Shown: positions 1 through 9,412, counted from the stretch's first letter. The stretch: DNA of 17,507 bases from CAYVXE01 sp964455375 (GCA_964455375.1 CAYVXE010000093.1:1-17507), one strand, 5' to 3'. Notes: generated by a model from the sequence alone, not told the origin. Translations and numbers: made by a program.

Positions 1-34
1 TATGTCGAGGTTTTGCAACAAACACATCGTCTTT

Positions 35-61
35 CTCTGCGTCCTTTGCGCACTTTGCGTT
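35..61. repeat. Three tandem 9-nt GCG-containing units (intergenic repeat)
   Basis: Three consecutive 9-mers, CTCTGCGTC, CTTTGCGCA and CTTTGCGTT, lie in the non-coding stretch downstream of the S8 protease gene. On the minus strand they read as ACGCAAAG-type units. From general familiarity, such short CTTTGCG repeats recur between genes in many bacterial genomes; copy number in this genome cannot be seen here. The rest of 1-227 shows no gene, RNA or clear terminator. Confidence 0.5.
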
Positions 62-227
62 TAAAAACTTATTTTTCAAGGCAACGATCCATTAACATAC
101 TATATATTAACAGTTTAAGGTTTATTCAATAAGATTTTGTGAATAATTCAGGCTAAGAATGTTTTTTCAAACAAGTGCAAGATTTGACTTCTCAGGTACT
201 AAGAGGGTGGCTCCGAAAAATGGTCGA

Positions 228-3152
228 TTATTTTAACAATAACATTTTCTGCACTTGCTTAAAATCTTTGCCGGCTTTTAATTCATACAAATAGACGCCA
301 CTGGAAACCGGAAGGCCACGGTCGTTTTTCCCATCCCAATTAACAGCATAAAATCCCGCAACCTTATTTTCATTGACCAGAGTACGAATTTTTTGACCTA
401 ACAGATTGAAAACAGTCAATTCAACCGCAACGTTTCTGGCGATTTCATACTGAATGGAGGTTGACGGATTAAACGGATTCGGGTAATTGGGTTTTAAAGA
501 AAATTTCGAAGGCACCGCGGGTCCCGGATTTTCTGCCACAACTGTCGGGAATAAACCGCCCCAGAGGTTCTGTGCCGCATCAGCATTCGCCCGCAAGTCA
601 GTGATCCCGACGCCGCCAATGAGAGCAATACCAACTTCGATAAAATTATTGGGCTGGATAGTAAATGGCCCGGCGGCAATGACATGGGAAACGTCCGCAT
701 TATTTTTACTGATGGTCTGAATGCCAGTGCTGATGGCCTGCCACTTTTCATCATCAGAAAAACCATCATTTACGGAAAAATCTGTCCCATTGTTATCGAT
801 GGCACGATAAGACATATCACCTTCGGTCAAAAATTTCACTCCGGCATAATTTGCCTGAAAAAAAACGTACCCCATTTTTCGGGCAATATCGTATCCGGCA
901 TTATTTTTCGTCAAACTATTATCATTATTCGGGTCGATATCCCAATCAAAAAAGAAACCGAAATGAAAATTTTCCAGGGTGCTGCTTCCCTGATTCTCAA
1001 TGGTGTAACGAATTAGAACAAAATCGTCATTGGGGGCAGTGGAGTCGGCGAAACTCTCCTGCGTGACGTGCACGTTCATGGGTGTATTGGAGCGCGTATC
1101 TGCAAAGGCGGCAATGCTTTCCTCATCGGTAATCGTTCCGGGGGAACCAATTTGTAAATCGCCATCCGGCGTGCCGGCAAAATCTTTATTGAAAATCAGC
1201 GTACTGCCCACGACTTGTGCACGCACGGAATTCGAAATTCGTTGTGCGCTGGTGCCGCATATAATTCCGCCTTCGAACAGCATATTATTGCCGCCGTTAA
1301 AAATAAACCCAATCCCGCCTAAAGAATTATTCGGATCAGCGAAGCCAATACGGCCGAGATTGGTGAGCGAAACCTGCACATTGTTGATACCCACATTGCC
1401 AAACGTCGGCTCCACGACGAGCTTAAACCGGTCAGTGTCCTGGTAACTACCGTAATCGAGATCGACCACGAAATTGAGGGCACGGCCGCTGGGGGCGGCC
1501 AAACTCACATCTAAAGAAAAGGTCACGGTTTGTTCTGCAAGCGTATTGAGGGAGGCAATGGTCGCGCTCGAGCTCGTTAAGGTGATAAAAGGATCATTTT
1601 CCACTAAAGTAAGATTCGTAGAGGTTGCCGTCGCCAAATAATTTTTGAATGTCACAGAAACAGTAACCGACTCACCAGCCTGAATGACACCATCATTATC
1701 TTTAACGCCGGTATCCGTAAAGGTTATATTGGTGATACGTAAGGATGGTTTATCTGTTTCCGTAACCGCGCGGAATGCGTTTACCCGCCCCCTGCCGAGC
1801 AGCCCGGCGAACGTTTCATTCCCGACCACAGCATCGATATTATCTGCAGTGATGCGCACCTGCTCCCCGGCCTGAAAACCATTGTAACCGGGAATTAACG
1901 CTTTTACAAGAGCGATAACGCCACAGACGGTCGGTGAGGAAAAAGAGGTGCCGGTTAAAAATCCATAACTATTATTATTGATGGTACTGCGAATATTGAC
2001 CCCCGGAGCGGCGAGGTCAACGGTGGGTCCCCAATCAGAAAAACCTGCTTTCACATCCTGATCGTCTGTAGCTGCGACCGACAATACTCCGTTATAGGAA
2101 GGAGGATAACTCAACCCGGCATTACCGTCGTTTCCTGCAGAGGAAACAAGCGCGATTCCAGCGTCTGCGCCCACCGTCATGACATCCTGCTCAAATTGCG
2201 AAGGGCCGCCATCCTGTCTTCCCCAGCTCATGTTGATAATATCTGCACCATTATTAATAGCATAAAGGACCCCTTCATAAGCATGAGGTACTCCCTCATC
2301 ATCGGTGGAACCGGCAGCATTTACCGGCATGAGTTTAGCATTCCAACTGGTTCCTGAAACACCAACACCATTATTGGTTACCGCGCTGGCAACCCCGGCC
2401 GTATGTGAGCCATGATTTGCACTTGCAGGTGTGGTCGATAAACCGGACGGATCATTTGTATCATTGGCAAAATTCCACCCATGCACATCGTCCACAAAGC
2501 CGTTGCCGTCGTCATCGATACCATTTCCGGCAATTTCTCCCGGATTGGTCCAGATATTCGCCTGTAAATCTTCATGGTCAATGTCGGTTCCACCGTCAAC
2601 AATGGCGATGACAACATTACCCTGCTCACCTTTAATGATATCCCAGGCGGCATCTGCCTGAATCGTTCTTAAATTGGTCTGCTGTGCAAAACTCGGATCA
2701 TCGGGGGTCGCGGTCAAATAATGTCTGAATAAAGGTTCGGCATATTCCACCGACGCTTCAGTCTTAAACGCACCGGCAACAACCCACGGCGATTCTGTTC
2801 CTGAAAAATAGGCATAATAAATTCGGTCAATCGCTACCGATGAATTTATTTTATTCAAGCGTGGTTTGTTTTTTATGACTGGTTCAAGCCGGTTAATTTG
2901 ATAGGTGGTCATCAATTTATCAAAATGAGCATTTCCGGTCTTCGTGAGTTGATTTCCAAAGAAATGGCCGGATTTGAATTTGATGACAATTTCATTTGGA
3001 AGCACACTGGTTTCATCACCCCTCTGCGGCGCGACCTGGCTTACCTGCGAAACTTTTTTGGCATTCGCCGCTCCCAAAACGGGCAACCAGAGTTTAAAGG
3101 TTACACCTAACAGTAGAAAAAAACCACATGCAAATTTGAATCGGATGGACAT
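228..3152 (-). CDS. Secreted subtilisin-like S8 serine protease with C-terminal FlgD-like/T9SS-type sorting domain
   Basis: Extracellular endopeptidase of family S8. A hydrophobic signal segment covers about residues 5-30. An N-terminal propeptide-like region follows (about 50-150), containing EIVIKFKSG. The catalytic domain spans about 160-465 with Asp186 (IVDGGTD), His247 (NHGSHTAG), oxyanion Asn341 (SSAGND) and nucleophile Ser403 (GTSFSSP), so the triad is intact. Residues 480-590 look like a beta-sandwich adhesion/CARDB-type domain, and 590-880 is a long beta-rich region I do not recognise. The last ~85 residues (NYPNPFNPSTSIQYE, VFNLLGQKIRTL, SSGVYLYEL) form a FlgD-Ig/type A sorting domain, which directs outer-membrane export and surface anchoring in FCB bacteria. 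The start is supported by GAGGAA about 7 nt upstream of the ATG. The gene stands alone, transcribed away from the non-coding block at 3153-3616. Confidence 0.93.
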   Translation of the reverse strand: MSIRFKFACGFFLLLGVTFKLWLPVLGAANAKKVSQVSQVAPQRGDETSVLPNEIVIKFKSGHFFGNQLTKTGNAHFDKLMTTYQINRLEPVIKNKPRLNKINSSVAIDRIYYAYFSGTESPWVVAGAFKTEASVEYAEPLFRHYLTATPDDPSFAQQTNLRTIQADAAWDIIKGEQGNVVIAIVDGGTDIDHEDLQANIWTNPGEIAGNGIDDDGNGFVDDVHGWNFANDTNDPSGLSTTPASANHGSHTAGVASAVTNNGVGVSGTSWNAKLMPVNAAGSTDDEGVPHAYEGVLYAINNGADIINMSWGRQDGGPSQFEQDVMTVGADAGIALVSSAGNDGNAGLSYPPSYNGVLSVAATDDQDVKAGFSDWGPTVDLAAPGVNIRSTINNNSYGFLTGTSFSSPTVCGVIALVKALIPGYNGFQAGEQVRITADNIDAVVGNETFAGLLGRGRVNAFRAVTETDKPSLRITNITFTDTGVKDNDGVIQAGESVTVSVTFKNYLATATSTNLTLVENDPFITLTSSSATIASLNTLAEQTVTFSLDVSLAAPSGRALNFVVDLDYGSYQDTDRFKLVVEPTFGNVGINNVQVSLTNLGRIGFADPNNSLGGIGFIFNGGNNMLFEGGIICGTSAQRISNSVRAQVVGSTLIFNKDFAGTPDGDLQIGSPGTITDEESIAAFADTRSNTPMNVHVTQESFADSTAPNDDFVLIRYTIENQGSSTLENFHFGFFFDWDIDPNNDNSLTKNNAGYDIARKMGYVFFQANYAGVKFLTEGDMSYRAIDNNGTDFSVNDGFSDDEKWQAISTGIQTISKNNADVSHVIAAGPFTIQPNNFIEVGIALIGGVGITDLRANADAAQNLWGGLFPTVVAENPGPAVPSKFSLKPNYPNPFNPSTSIQYEIARNVAVELTVFNLLGQKIRTLVNENKVAGFYAVNWDGKNDRGLPVSSGVYLYELKAGKDFKQVQKMLLLK

Positions 3153-3616
3153 AAGAATTCCTCAGTCTGGTGATTTGTCTGCTCCTCTAAATAGACAGGA
3201 AGGCTCTGTGAAGAAAAATGTCGACAGAACAATTAAACTATTGAATTTCATTTGAAAAAAATTAACTATTATTATTTGAAAAATCAAGGCAAAATCTTTT
3301 TTATAAAAACGCAACGATCCCCTCTTTATACAAGCATTCAGGCAGGCAGAATTATTCCCGGCAAACCGTTGAGACTTTGGTAAAAGTAGTTTCTGGCTTC
3401 GGCTCAAGCGGAGTCGATGGCTGTAACCTCTCGTTCGTAACTCACGCTTCGACGACACTCAGCATGAAGATTTATTTGCTTCAGACTTTTTCGACGGTCT
3501 CATTAGATAATTTACCGCGGCGGTTTAAATTTGGAACTGGTGAAGGACATTTCAGCCAAAGTTTTTTTAAACGTGCTCAAGAGTTTGTAGCTATTCGCAG
3601 ACCTGGTCTACCAATT
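3153..3616. other. 464-bp non-coding block with a degenerate long palindrome
   Basis: No credible gene lies here. It holds the 5' leader of the S8 gene (minus strand), an AT-rich stretch at about 3240-3310, the degenerate palindrome listed separately at 3369-3504, and a short tRNA-Leu-like string at 3606-3625 that runs into the end of the metalloprotease gene. The decamer GCAACGATCC occurs at about 3312 and again near 82, flanking the S8 gene on both sides, which may be chance. I see no clear terminator for the neighbouring minus-strand metalloprotease gene. Confidence 0.5.
3369..3504. repeat. Imperfect ~136-bp inverted repeat, MITE-like or intergenic palindrome
   Basis: The left end TGAGACTTTGGTAAAAGT and the right end GACTTTTTCGACGGTCTCA are imperfect reverse complements, sharing outer TGAGAC/GTCTCA and inner AAAAGT/ACTTTT. 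Inside them, GGCTCAAGCGGAGTCGATGG near 3401-3420 and CGCTTCGACGACACTCAGCA near 3445-3464 are a second, weaker complementary pair. This resembles the GCTTCGACTCCGCTCAGC-type intergenic palindromes scattered through many bacterial genomes (recollection, not checked). No coding capacity and no target-site duplication was identified. Confidence 0.4.
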
Positions 3617-3625
3617 TCACCACGG
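3606..3625 (-). other. 20-nt tRNA-Leu 5'-half-like string (not a functional tRNA)
   Basis: Read on the minus strand this is CCGTGGTGAAATTGGTAGAC, which closely resembles the acceptor/D-arm portion of bacterial tRNA-Leu. The following bases do not continue into a leucine anticodon arm, variable arm or TTC T-loop, and the string overlaps the last codons of the metalloprotease gene. It may be coincidence or a tRNA remnant; I do not call a tRNA. Confidence 0.2.
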
Positions 3626-6058
3626 TAATAACGACCCAATCGGCGACCCGTCCGGCGGCGTTAAGACGTCTGAGAAGGTCATTTTTTCAGGGTTTTTCTG
3701 AAATTGTCGAATCTGTTCACGTGCAAAAAACAGATGTGCCTTTTCTCGCTCGTCTTTTACCTTCGACTTTTGATGCTCAAGCCAGTTTTTAAGTTTATCC
3801 AGATTAAATGAAGCAATGGCGCGCACCTGGTTCGACGCCGATTTATTTGCAGCTAATTTCATGAGATTCTTTAGAACGACCGTGTCCACAGCCCGATGGA
3901 TTTCTCCATAATAGCCGTCTTCCATTTTCGACTTCCAGGAAGCGGAAATCAACCGTCCGATGACATCGCTGAATCCGGGATTTTCTTTATTGCGGGCATG
4001 GTACTCCACCAGCCGTGCAGAGCGTTCAGGGTTCAAAATCAGTGCAACGGTCATATCGGCTGCGGTCTCTGCGGCTGAAATCGGATCAAGCGTGAGTCCG
4101 GTACGAATTTTAAAGGTTTCACGACCCCGGCTATATCCATAGGAACGCGGCGGAATCAATTGCAAAATATGCTCGGGAAGTGCCAACGCTTGCGGTTTTA
4201 ATGTGGCCAGCAAAGCAGTCAGAGCCTTGTTTTGCTGATCCGCAGACACGATTTCATTGATGCTTTGTCCGTCTCCTCGCAGCGCATACGTGTAATAAAG
4301 GCCTCCCAGAAGTTTCACAGCAGCCTGGGTCTGGTAGCGATGGAAAAAATACATGGGCACCAAAACTTCTTCGAGTGTCGCTAACGGCATGCCTGTGCGA
4401 ATCTGTTTTTCCGAAAAATTGTTCAGAACATGCTGCCGGAGCTGCATGACGCGGTTGAGTTCATCCGCCGCATTTTTCCCGTTGTCCCAGAGATGTGCCA
4501 GCGGATGTGCGCCGCCAGCCGGACGCGCGTCCTGGTCGGAGATAAAAATCAGACCGTCCTGAATGGATTTCATGATGATTTTGTTTAGTTCCGAATTGAC
4601 ATCCACACCTGCAGGGAAGTCCTGGTAACCGTAGGCAATGGCAACTTTGTCCCACTCGCCGATACCGCTGTCGTACGCGTCAGACCAATCAATCGAGCCA
4701 GTGCTTGTCAATTTTACATACGGGTACGGGTAATCCATTACCGATGCGCGATTGGACACACTGGCAGCAAAATTGTGCGCCAGTCCGAGCGTGTGTCCCA
4801 CTTCATGCGCCGCGAGCTGCCGCAAACGGGCTAACGCCATTTCCTGCATGTCCGTGGGCACTGTCTCACCATCAAAGGGAGCGAGCAAACCAACGGCAAT
4901 CAAATAGTCCTGCCGCACCCGTAGCGACCCCAGCGACACATGCCCTTTGATGATTTCACCGGTGCGCGGATCGATGACTGCTCCGCCATAAGACCAGCCA
5001 CGGGTTGCCCGGTGCACCCACTGAATAACATTGTAACGTACATCCATTGGGTCGGCGCCTTCAGGCAGAACTTTGACCTGAAACGCATTTTTGTAACCGA
5101 TCGCTGTAAAAGCCTGATTCCACCATTGTGCGCCTTCTATCAAAGCGCTGCGAATGGGTTCAGGAGCGCCGGAATCCACATAATAAATGATGGGTGCCAC
5201 AGCTTCACTCACCGCCGCTTCAGGATGTTTCTTTTGCAAACGGTGGCGAGCAATAAACCGCTTCACGAGCAGCTCGGAAATCGGTGTACTGTAGTCCTGG
5301 TATTGAATACCGAAAAATCCAGCACGGGGATCAGCCTTGCGCGGTTGGTAGCGGTCGTCCGGTAATTGAATAAATGAATGATGCTGGCGCACGGTAATGG
5401 CTTCCGGTGAGGGAACGACCTGACGCACAAATTTTCCCGGTTCTGTACCGACGAAGGTCAGCGTTGCTTCGACCTCGGTATTTTGTGGAAAATTTTTTGT
5501 ACGTTGAAGATAAAAGGCTGAGCGCGACGGTTCGAGTTTGTAAGTACCTTGCCTGGCGTGTTTGAGCACGCCGGCAACATCGTGTGCATCGCGCAGAAAA
5601 AATACACTGGCATTCACCAGAACCCGGTTGTTTTCTTTTGCTTCAATTTTGAATCCCCACAAAACAGATTGCGCAAAGGCCTCTTGTACCGAGTTGCGCT
5701 CTGCCTCATTGTCCGACATTGCCCGGTAAGCGTAATTCGGTTGTATCAGCAAAGCTTTCGGCCCGATTCGTTCAAATTTTACGACCCGTGAACGTCCCAA
5801 CTGTCCGCGATCCAAACCGATATCATTGGATCCGACACCAGCAGGCAGAGAGTTCACGTAGAGAAATTCAGTCTCCCATTTATCGATTTCAAGCCAGAGT
5901 TCACCGGCATTTTCATCCCAATAAAAATTGAAAAAACCGGAATATTTTTGCATGTTTCGGGTTTTATTTTGTATGGTAGGTAGTTCATTTTCACCGGACG
6001 CGAGTACAACAACATTAAACAGAAAAAGTAAAATGAGGGAATAAATGAAGTGTCGCAT
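3617..6058 (-). CDS. Secreted zinc-dependent metalloprotease (DUF5118/DUF5117/DUF4953 type)
   Basis: A gluzincin/metzincin-like exported peptidase of 813 residues. The start at 6058 is chosen over the upstream in-frame ATG at 6115 because GGGAGG sits a few bases before it and the protein then opens with a clean signal peptide (MRHFIYSLILLFLFNVVV). Residues about 35-80 (KYSGFFNFYWDENAGELWLE) match the DUF5118 start, about 80-290 the DUF5117 region, and about 390-700 the DUF4953 catalytic region. The zinc motif is HEVGHTLGLAH, with His418, Glu419, His422 and His428, the extended HExxHxxGxxH form; a metzincin-like Met-turn candidate is the nearby SVMDYPYPY. The C-terminus is helical and charged, ending in a short hydrophobic tail (SLLPW). 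Length and order match the family, common in Bacteroidota and related phyla. Substrate is unknown. It diverges from the TPR gene, with starts 83 bp apart, so regulation may be shared. Confidence 0.9.
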   Translation of the reverse strand: MRHFIYSLILLFLFNVVVLASGENELPTIQNKTRNMQKYSGFFNFYWDENAGELWLEIDKWETEFLYVNSLPAGVGSNDIGLDRGQLGRSRVVKFERIGPKALLIQPNYAYRAMSDNEAERNSVQEAFAQSVLWGFKIEAKENNRVLVNASVFFLRDAHDVAGVLKHARQGTYKLEPSRSAFYLQRTKNFPQNTEVEATLTFVGTEPGKFVRQVVPSPEAITVRQHHSFIQLPDDRYQPRKADPRAGFFGIQYQDYSTPISELLVKRFIARHRLQKKHPEAAVSEAVAPIIYYVDSGAPEPIRSALIEGAQWWNQAFTAIGYKNAFQVKVLPEGADPMDVRYNVIQWVHRATRGWSYGGAVIDPRTGEIIKGHVSLGSLRVRQDYLIAVGLLAPFDGETVPTDMQEMALARLRQLAAHEVGHTLGLAHNFAASVSNRASVMDYPYPYVKLTSTGSIDWSDAYDSGIGEWDKVAIAYGYQDFPAGVDVNSELNKIIMKSIQDGLIFISDQDARPAGGAHPLAHLWDNGKNAADELNRVMQLRQHVLNNFSEKQIRTGMPLATLEEVLVPMYFFHRYQTQAAVKLLGGLYYTYALRGDGQSINEIVSADQQNKALTALLATLKPQALALPEHILQLIPPRSYGYSRGRETFKIRTGLTLDPISAAETAADMTVALILNPERSARLVEYHARNKENPGFSDVIGRLISASWKSKMEDGYYGEIHRAVDTVVLKNLMKLAANKSASNQVRAIASFNLDKLKNWLEHQKSKVKDEREKAHLFFAREQIRQFQKNPEKMTFSDVLTPPDGSPIGSLLPW

Positions 6059-6141
6059 CAATGCCTCCCTTTGTTTATGCTTGAGTGTGAATTGCCGGAA
6101 ATGTAAACAATACACGTTTAAAGATCAACTTATGGAGTAAT

Positions 6142-7194
6142 ATGCACCGATTTTACAGATCATTGACACCACTTTTTATATGCCTGTTGATGTCTGCTGA
6201 CCCCATGCTTGCTAAGGAGACCGACTTAAACAAGCCGGTTTATGCAACTTTTGAGACGTCGCTGACTAAATGCAATAATCAGGAGTATGAAGCAGCTCTG
6301 CAATTGGCGAAACAAATTCGACAACAATACCCCGAATCACCGGCAGGCATTTTTGCTCAAGTCATCGCTTACCAGACACTCATGGAAACGTTTCGCATAA
6401 GTACCTATCAGTCCAGGTTGGACAGTCTGTTAGGGTTCGCAGTGAAAATCTCAAAAAAATCTCTCAAACGGGACAAACGCAACGGATTGAATTATTTTTA
6501 TCTGGCCATTGCTTACGGCGCCAGAAGTGCTACTTTTGCCAGACGTGGTAAATGGCTGGAAGCGTTAAGAGACGGCAGCCGCATCAAAGCTAATTTGGAA
6601 CGCGCCATCAAATACAGTCCTGATTTTTACGACGCATATTATGGAATAGGAACTTACAATTATTGGGTAAGTGCGAAAGCCAAAATCCTCCGCGTATTTG
6701 GCGACCATCGTCAGCAGGGTATTGAACAAGTCAAAATGGCAACAGAAAAGGCACGGTTCCTCAAAACCAATGCACTCTATGGTCTCTCTTCCATTTATTT
6801 TAATGAACAACGGTATGAAGAGGCCGCGCAACTGTGTGAGCAGATCGACGAACTTTATCCGCACAATCCAACCGGTTTCTACCGTGCCGGAAGAACCTAC
6901 CAGCGCCTCGGTAAATGGCAAGAGGCAAAAAATGAGTTTACCGAAGTCTTGAAAATACTTCAGGAAGCACCTTATCAAAGCATCAGCTATCAAGTGGACT
7001 GCTTGTATCAACTGGCCCGCTGCGAACAGGCTTTGGGAAATATCCCGAAAAGTAAGACGACATGTGAAGAAGCATTGGCTCTGGCAAAGAAATGTGATTT
7101 CTCTAAAGAGTTGAACGGACCGTTTGAAAAATATGAAGATGTCCTCGAGGAACTCAATGATTTCTACGCAGAGTTGCAACCGAACGTGAAATAA
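6142..7194 (+). CDS. Secreted tetratricopeptide-repeat protein
   Basis: A 350-residue, mostly helical protein with an N-terminal signal peptide (about residues 1-24, ending near PMLAKE). TPR-like helix pairs with the usual Tyr/Ala/Gly/Pro spacing are visible around residues 46-80 (YEAALQLAKQIRQQYPESP), 150-185 (LERAIKYSPDFYDAYYGIG), 205-240 (ALYGLSSIYFNEQRYEEAA), 242-275 (PTGFYRAGRTYQRLGKWQEA) and 285-322 (CLYQLARCEQALGNIPKSK). TPRs are protein-binding scaffolds, so the product probably acts in the periplasm or at the outer membrane; no enzyme domain is present and its partner is unknown. The start is supported by GGAG 5 nt upstream of ATG. It diverges from the metalloprotease and converges on the prolyl oligopeptidase; the 115-bp gap between the latter genes has no obvious terminator hairpin. 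Confidence 0.85.
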   Translation: MHRFYRSLTPLFICLLMSADPMLAKETDLNKPVYATFETSLTKCNNQEYEAALQLAKQIRQQYPESPAGIFAQVIAYQTLMETFRISTYQSRLDSLLGFAVKISKKSLKRDKRNGLNYFYLAIAYGARSATFARRGKWLEALRDGSRIKANLERAIKYSPDFYDAYYGIGTYNYWVSAKAKILRVFGDHRQQGIEQVKMATEKARFLKTNALYGLSSIYFNEQRYEEAAQLCEQIDELYPHNPTGFYRAGRTYQRLGKWQEAKNEFTEVLKILQEAPYQSISYQVDCLYQLARCEQALGNIPKSKTTCEEALALAKKCDFSKELNGPFEKYEDVLEELNDFYAELQPNVK

Positions 7195-7309
7195 AGCCAT
7201 TTTTCGCTAATGTCTTTTCGCAATTCTTTTAGAACAAGTCATGCACCGTTGGTTGAACTCCTTAGATGATGATCACACTTTTTCCCACAATCTCAACCGT
7301 ACAGACGAA

Positions 7310-9412
7310 TCACAAAGTTAACTGAACACCAAGCTGCAACAGTAAAAAACTCAGCGTCGTGGTGGCGTCGTCTATCTGTTTGCTCACCGGTTTGCCACCA
7401 CTGTGACCGGCTTTCGTGTCGTAGTGCAGGAGAATGGGGTTCGTGGAACCCGTTTCTGCTTGCAGCAGGGCGGTCATTTTGCGTGCATGTAACGGTGCGA
7501 CTCTGGTATCGGAGTCCCCGGATATGAACAACACAGCCGGATATTTTGTGCCGGGCTTAACATTCTGATAGGGAGAATATTTCAGAAGATATTTAAACTG
7601 TTCCACATCATCAGAAGAACCGTATTCCGGCGTCCAGAAACGCGCCACCAGAAATTTCTGATAACGAACCATATCCAGTAGTGGTACGGCGCAGACAACT
7701 GCTTTAAATAAATCCGGCCGCTGTGTAAGCGCGGCGCCCACAAGGAGACCACCGTTGCTGCCGCCGGCAATGGCTAATTTTTGCGAGCTCGTATATTTTT
7801 CCCGAATGAGCCACTCTGCAGCGGCGATGAAATCGTCAAACACGTTTTGCTTCTTTTCCAACATGCCGGCTTTGTGCCAGTCTTCACCAAATTCACCGCC
7901 GCCGCGCAGATTCGGCTGGGCAAATACACCGCCAAGTTCCACCCAGAGCGCCGCAGTCGCTGAAAATCTCGGCGTAAGACTGACATTGAAACCGCCGTAA
8001 CCGGTTAAATAGGTGGGGTTTTGCCCATCTAATTGCAAATCCTTTTTGTGAACCAGAAACATGGGAATTTTCGTCTTGTCCTTCGATTCAAACCAGACCT
8101 GTTTCACAACCATGTCTGCATTATGAACAGGAACATCGAGTTTCGACCAGACCTCTTTGCTTCCGTTAGCCACATCGTAACGATATATGGTGCGCGGGAT
8201 AGTAAACGACTGGTAGGTAAAAAAGGCTTCATTGCTATCCCAATTTCCCGATACGCCGCCAACAGAGCCAATGGACGGAAACGCAATTTCACGCACAAAG
8301 GTGCCATCGGGATTGTACACTTTCACCTTAGATACGACATTTTCAAGATAATTCACAAAGATTTTCCCACCCGCCAATGTAAAACTCGTAATAGGAAATT
8401 CAGACTCGGGAACGACTTCAGTCCACGCATCGATGCTTTTCGGCCGAGCATTCAACCCGGCAGATAAAAGACGTTTGTTGGGAGCCCGGTAATCCGTAAA
8501 CAGAAAAACCTTGCCCCCGGCAATTTGCCCGAAGGTTCTGGCGTCTTTGTCCGTGATGACAGGTACAGCCGGTGCATCAGACGCTAAATTTTTCAGATAA
8601 ATCTCGGTTTTTCCGGCGGAACCGTGCAGCACGTGAATCAGCAGATTTTTTCCGTCATCGGAAAGACCGGCAAAGATAATTTCACCGGGGCCGTACCCTT
8701 CGCCGAAGACATATTTGTCGTTGCCGAGAGGATCGCCGATTTTGTGGTAATAAACCGTCGAACCTTTCTGATCATAACGCGTGTAGTACAAACCGGAATT
8801 GTCCGGTAAAAATGCAACCCCAAAGTATCTTGCTTTGGGAAATGTATCGGCCCTGTCCATTTTTTGATTCACATCATAAATGTGCACCACAATTTCATCC
8901 TGACCGCCCGAACGGATGCCATAGGCCAGCAAACTCCCGTCCTTAGAAACAGTTTGAATGGATACGCTTTTTGACAGATCTTCACTCATCGTTTGCGGGT
9001 CAATTAACGCAATATCGTCACCGTGTAAACCCTGTCGCATGTAAATAACGGATAAGTCCTGATCTGCTTTGCGTTTCGTGAAAAAATAGCGTCCGTTCCT
9101 GGCAGTGGGTATATTGACGACATCAATTTTCAATAATTCTCCGAGGCGTTTTTTTAATGCATCTCTTCCCGTAAATTCACTTAGTATCGATTCGGTGTAA
9201 GCATTTTCACGCTCGATCCAGGCACGGGTTTCGGGACTGTTTTGCTCTTCCAGCCATCGGTACGGATCGGAGATTTCCACCCCGTGCAGGTTGTCTTTAA
9301 CCACATCGACGCGAGTTTTCGGCGCCTTTTTATTATCCGGAACGCCGGTGTGACCTGACGTGAAAGTAAAAAGAATGATAAAAACAGTTAAAATGCGATG
9401 TCGTCTACGCAT
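7310..9412 (-). CDS. Secreted prolyl oligopeptidase (family S9A)
   Basis: A serine peptidase of about 700 residues that cleaves oligopeptides after proline. The start at 9412 is preferred over the more upstream ATG at 9490 because GGAGGGG precedes it and a signal peptide begins directly (MRRRHRILTVFIILFTFTSG). The N-terminal part has the typical S9A opening (DPYRWLEEQNSPETRAWIERE) followed by the seven-bladed propeller (about 60-420). The alpha/beta-hydrolase domain carries Ser552 in GGSNGG, Asp635 in GDSDTRV and His670 in KAGHSGG, so the triad is complete. The QPNLRGGGEFGEDWHKAG segment is also diagnostic. The enzyme is exported, unlike the classic cytosolic mammalian form, and probably acts with the other exported peptidases here in peptide scavenging. 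The gene converges on the TPR gene and diverges from the phosphoesterase gene. Confidence 0.95.
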   Translation of the reverse strand: MRRRHRILTVFIILFTFTSGHTGVPDNKKAPKTRVDVVKDNLHGVEISDPYRWLEEQNSPETRAWIERENAYTESILSEFTGRDALKKRLGELLKIDVVNIPTARNGRYFFTKRKADQDLSVIYMRQGLHGDDIALIDPQTMSEDLSKSVSIQTVSKDGSLLAYGIRSGGQDEIVVHIYDVNQKMDRADTFPKARYFGVAFLPDNSGLYYTRYDQKGSTVYYHKIGDPLGNDKYVFGEGYGPGEIIFAGLSDDGKNLLIHVLHGSAGKTEIYLKNLASDAPAVPVITDKDARTFGQIAGGKVFLFTDYRAPNKRLLSAGLNARPKSIDAWTEVVPESEFPITSFTLAGGKIFVNYLENVVSKVKVYNPDGTFVREIAFPSIGSVGGVSGNWDSNEAFFTYQSFTIPRTIYRYDVANGSKEVWSKLDVPVHNADMVVKQVWFESKDKTKIPMFLVHKKDLQLDGQNPTYLTGYGGFNVSLTPRFSATAALWVELGGVFAQPNLRGGGEFGEDWHKAGMLEKKQNVFDDFIAAAEWLIREKYTSSQKLAIAGGSNGGLLVGAALTQRPDLFKAVVCAVPLLDMVRYQKFLVARFWTPEYGSSDDVEQFKYLLKYSPYQNVKPGTKYPAVLFISGDSDTRVAPLHARKMTALLQAETGSTNPILLHYDTKAGHSGGKPVSKQIDDATTTLSFLLLQLGVQLTL

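Noticed and set aside
1030..1446. 138-aa open frame on + strand inside the S8 gene
   Set aside because: A shadow of the S8 protease reading frame; low-complexity composition with no domain.
4940..5365. 141-aa open frame on + strand inside the metalloprotease gene
   Set aside because: A shadow frame opposite conserved metalloprotease codons; no SD or domain.
6565..7200. 211-aa open frame antisense to the TPR gene
   Set aside because: It lies wholly opposite a well-supported gene with signal peptide, SD and TPR repeats; its translation is Cys/Phe-rich with no recognisable domain and no ribosome-binding site.
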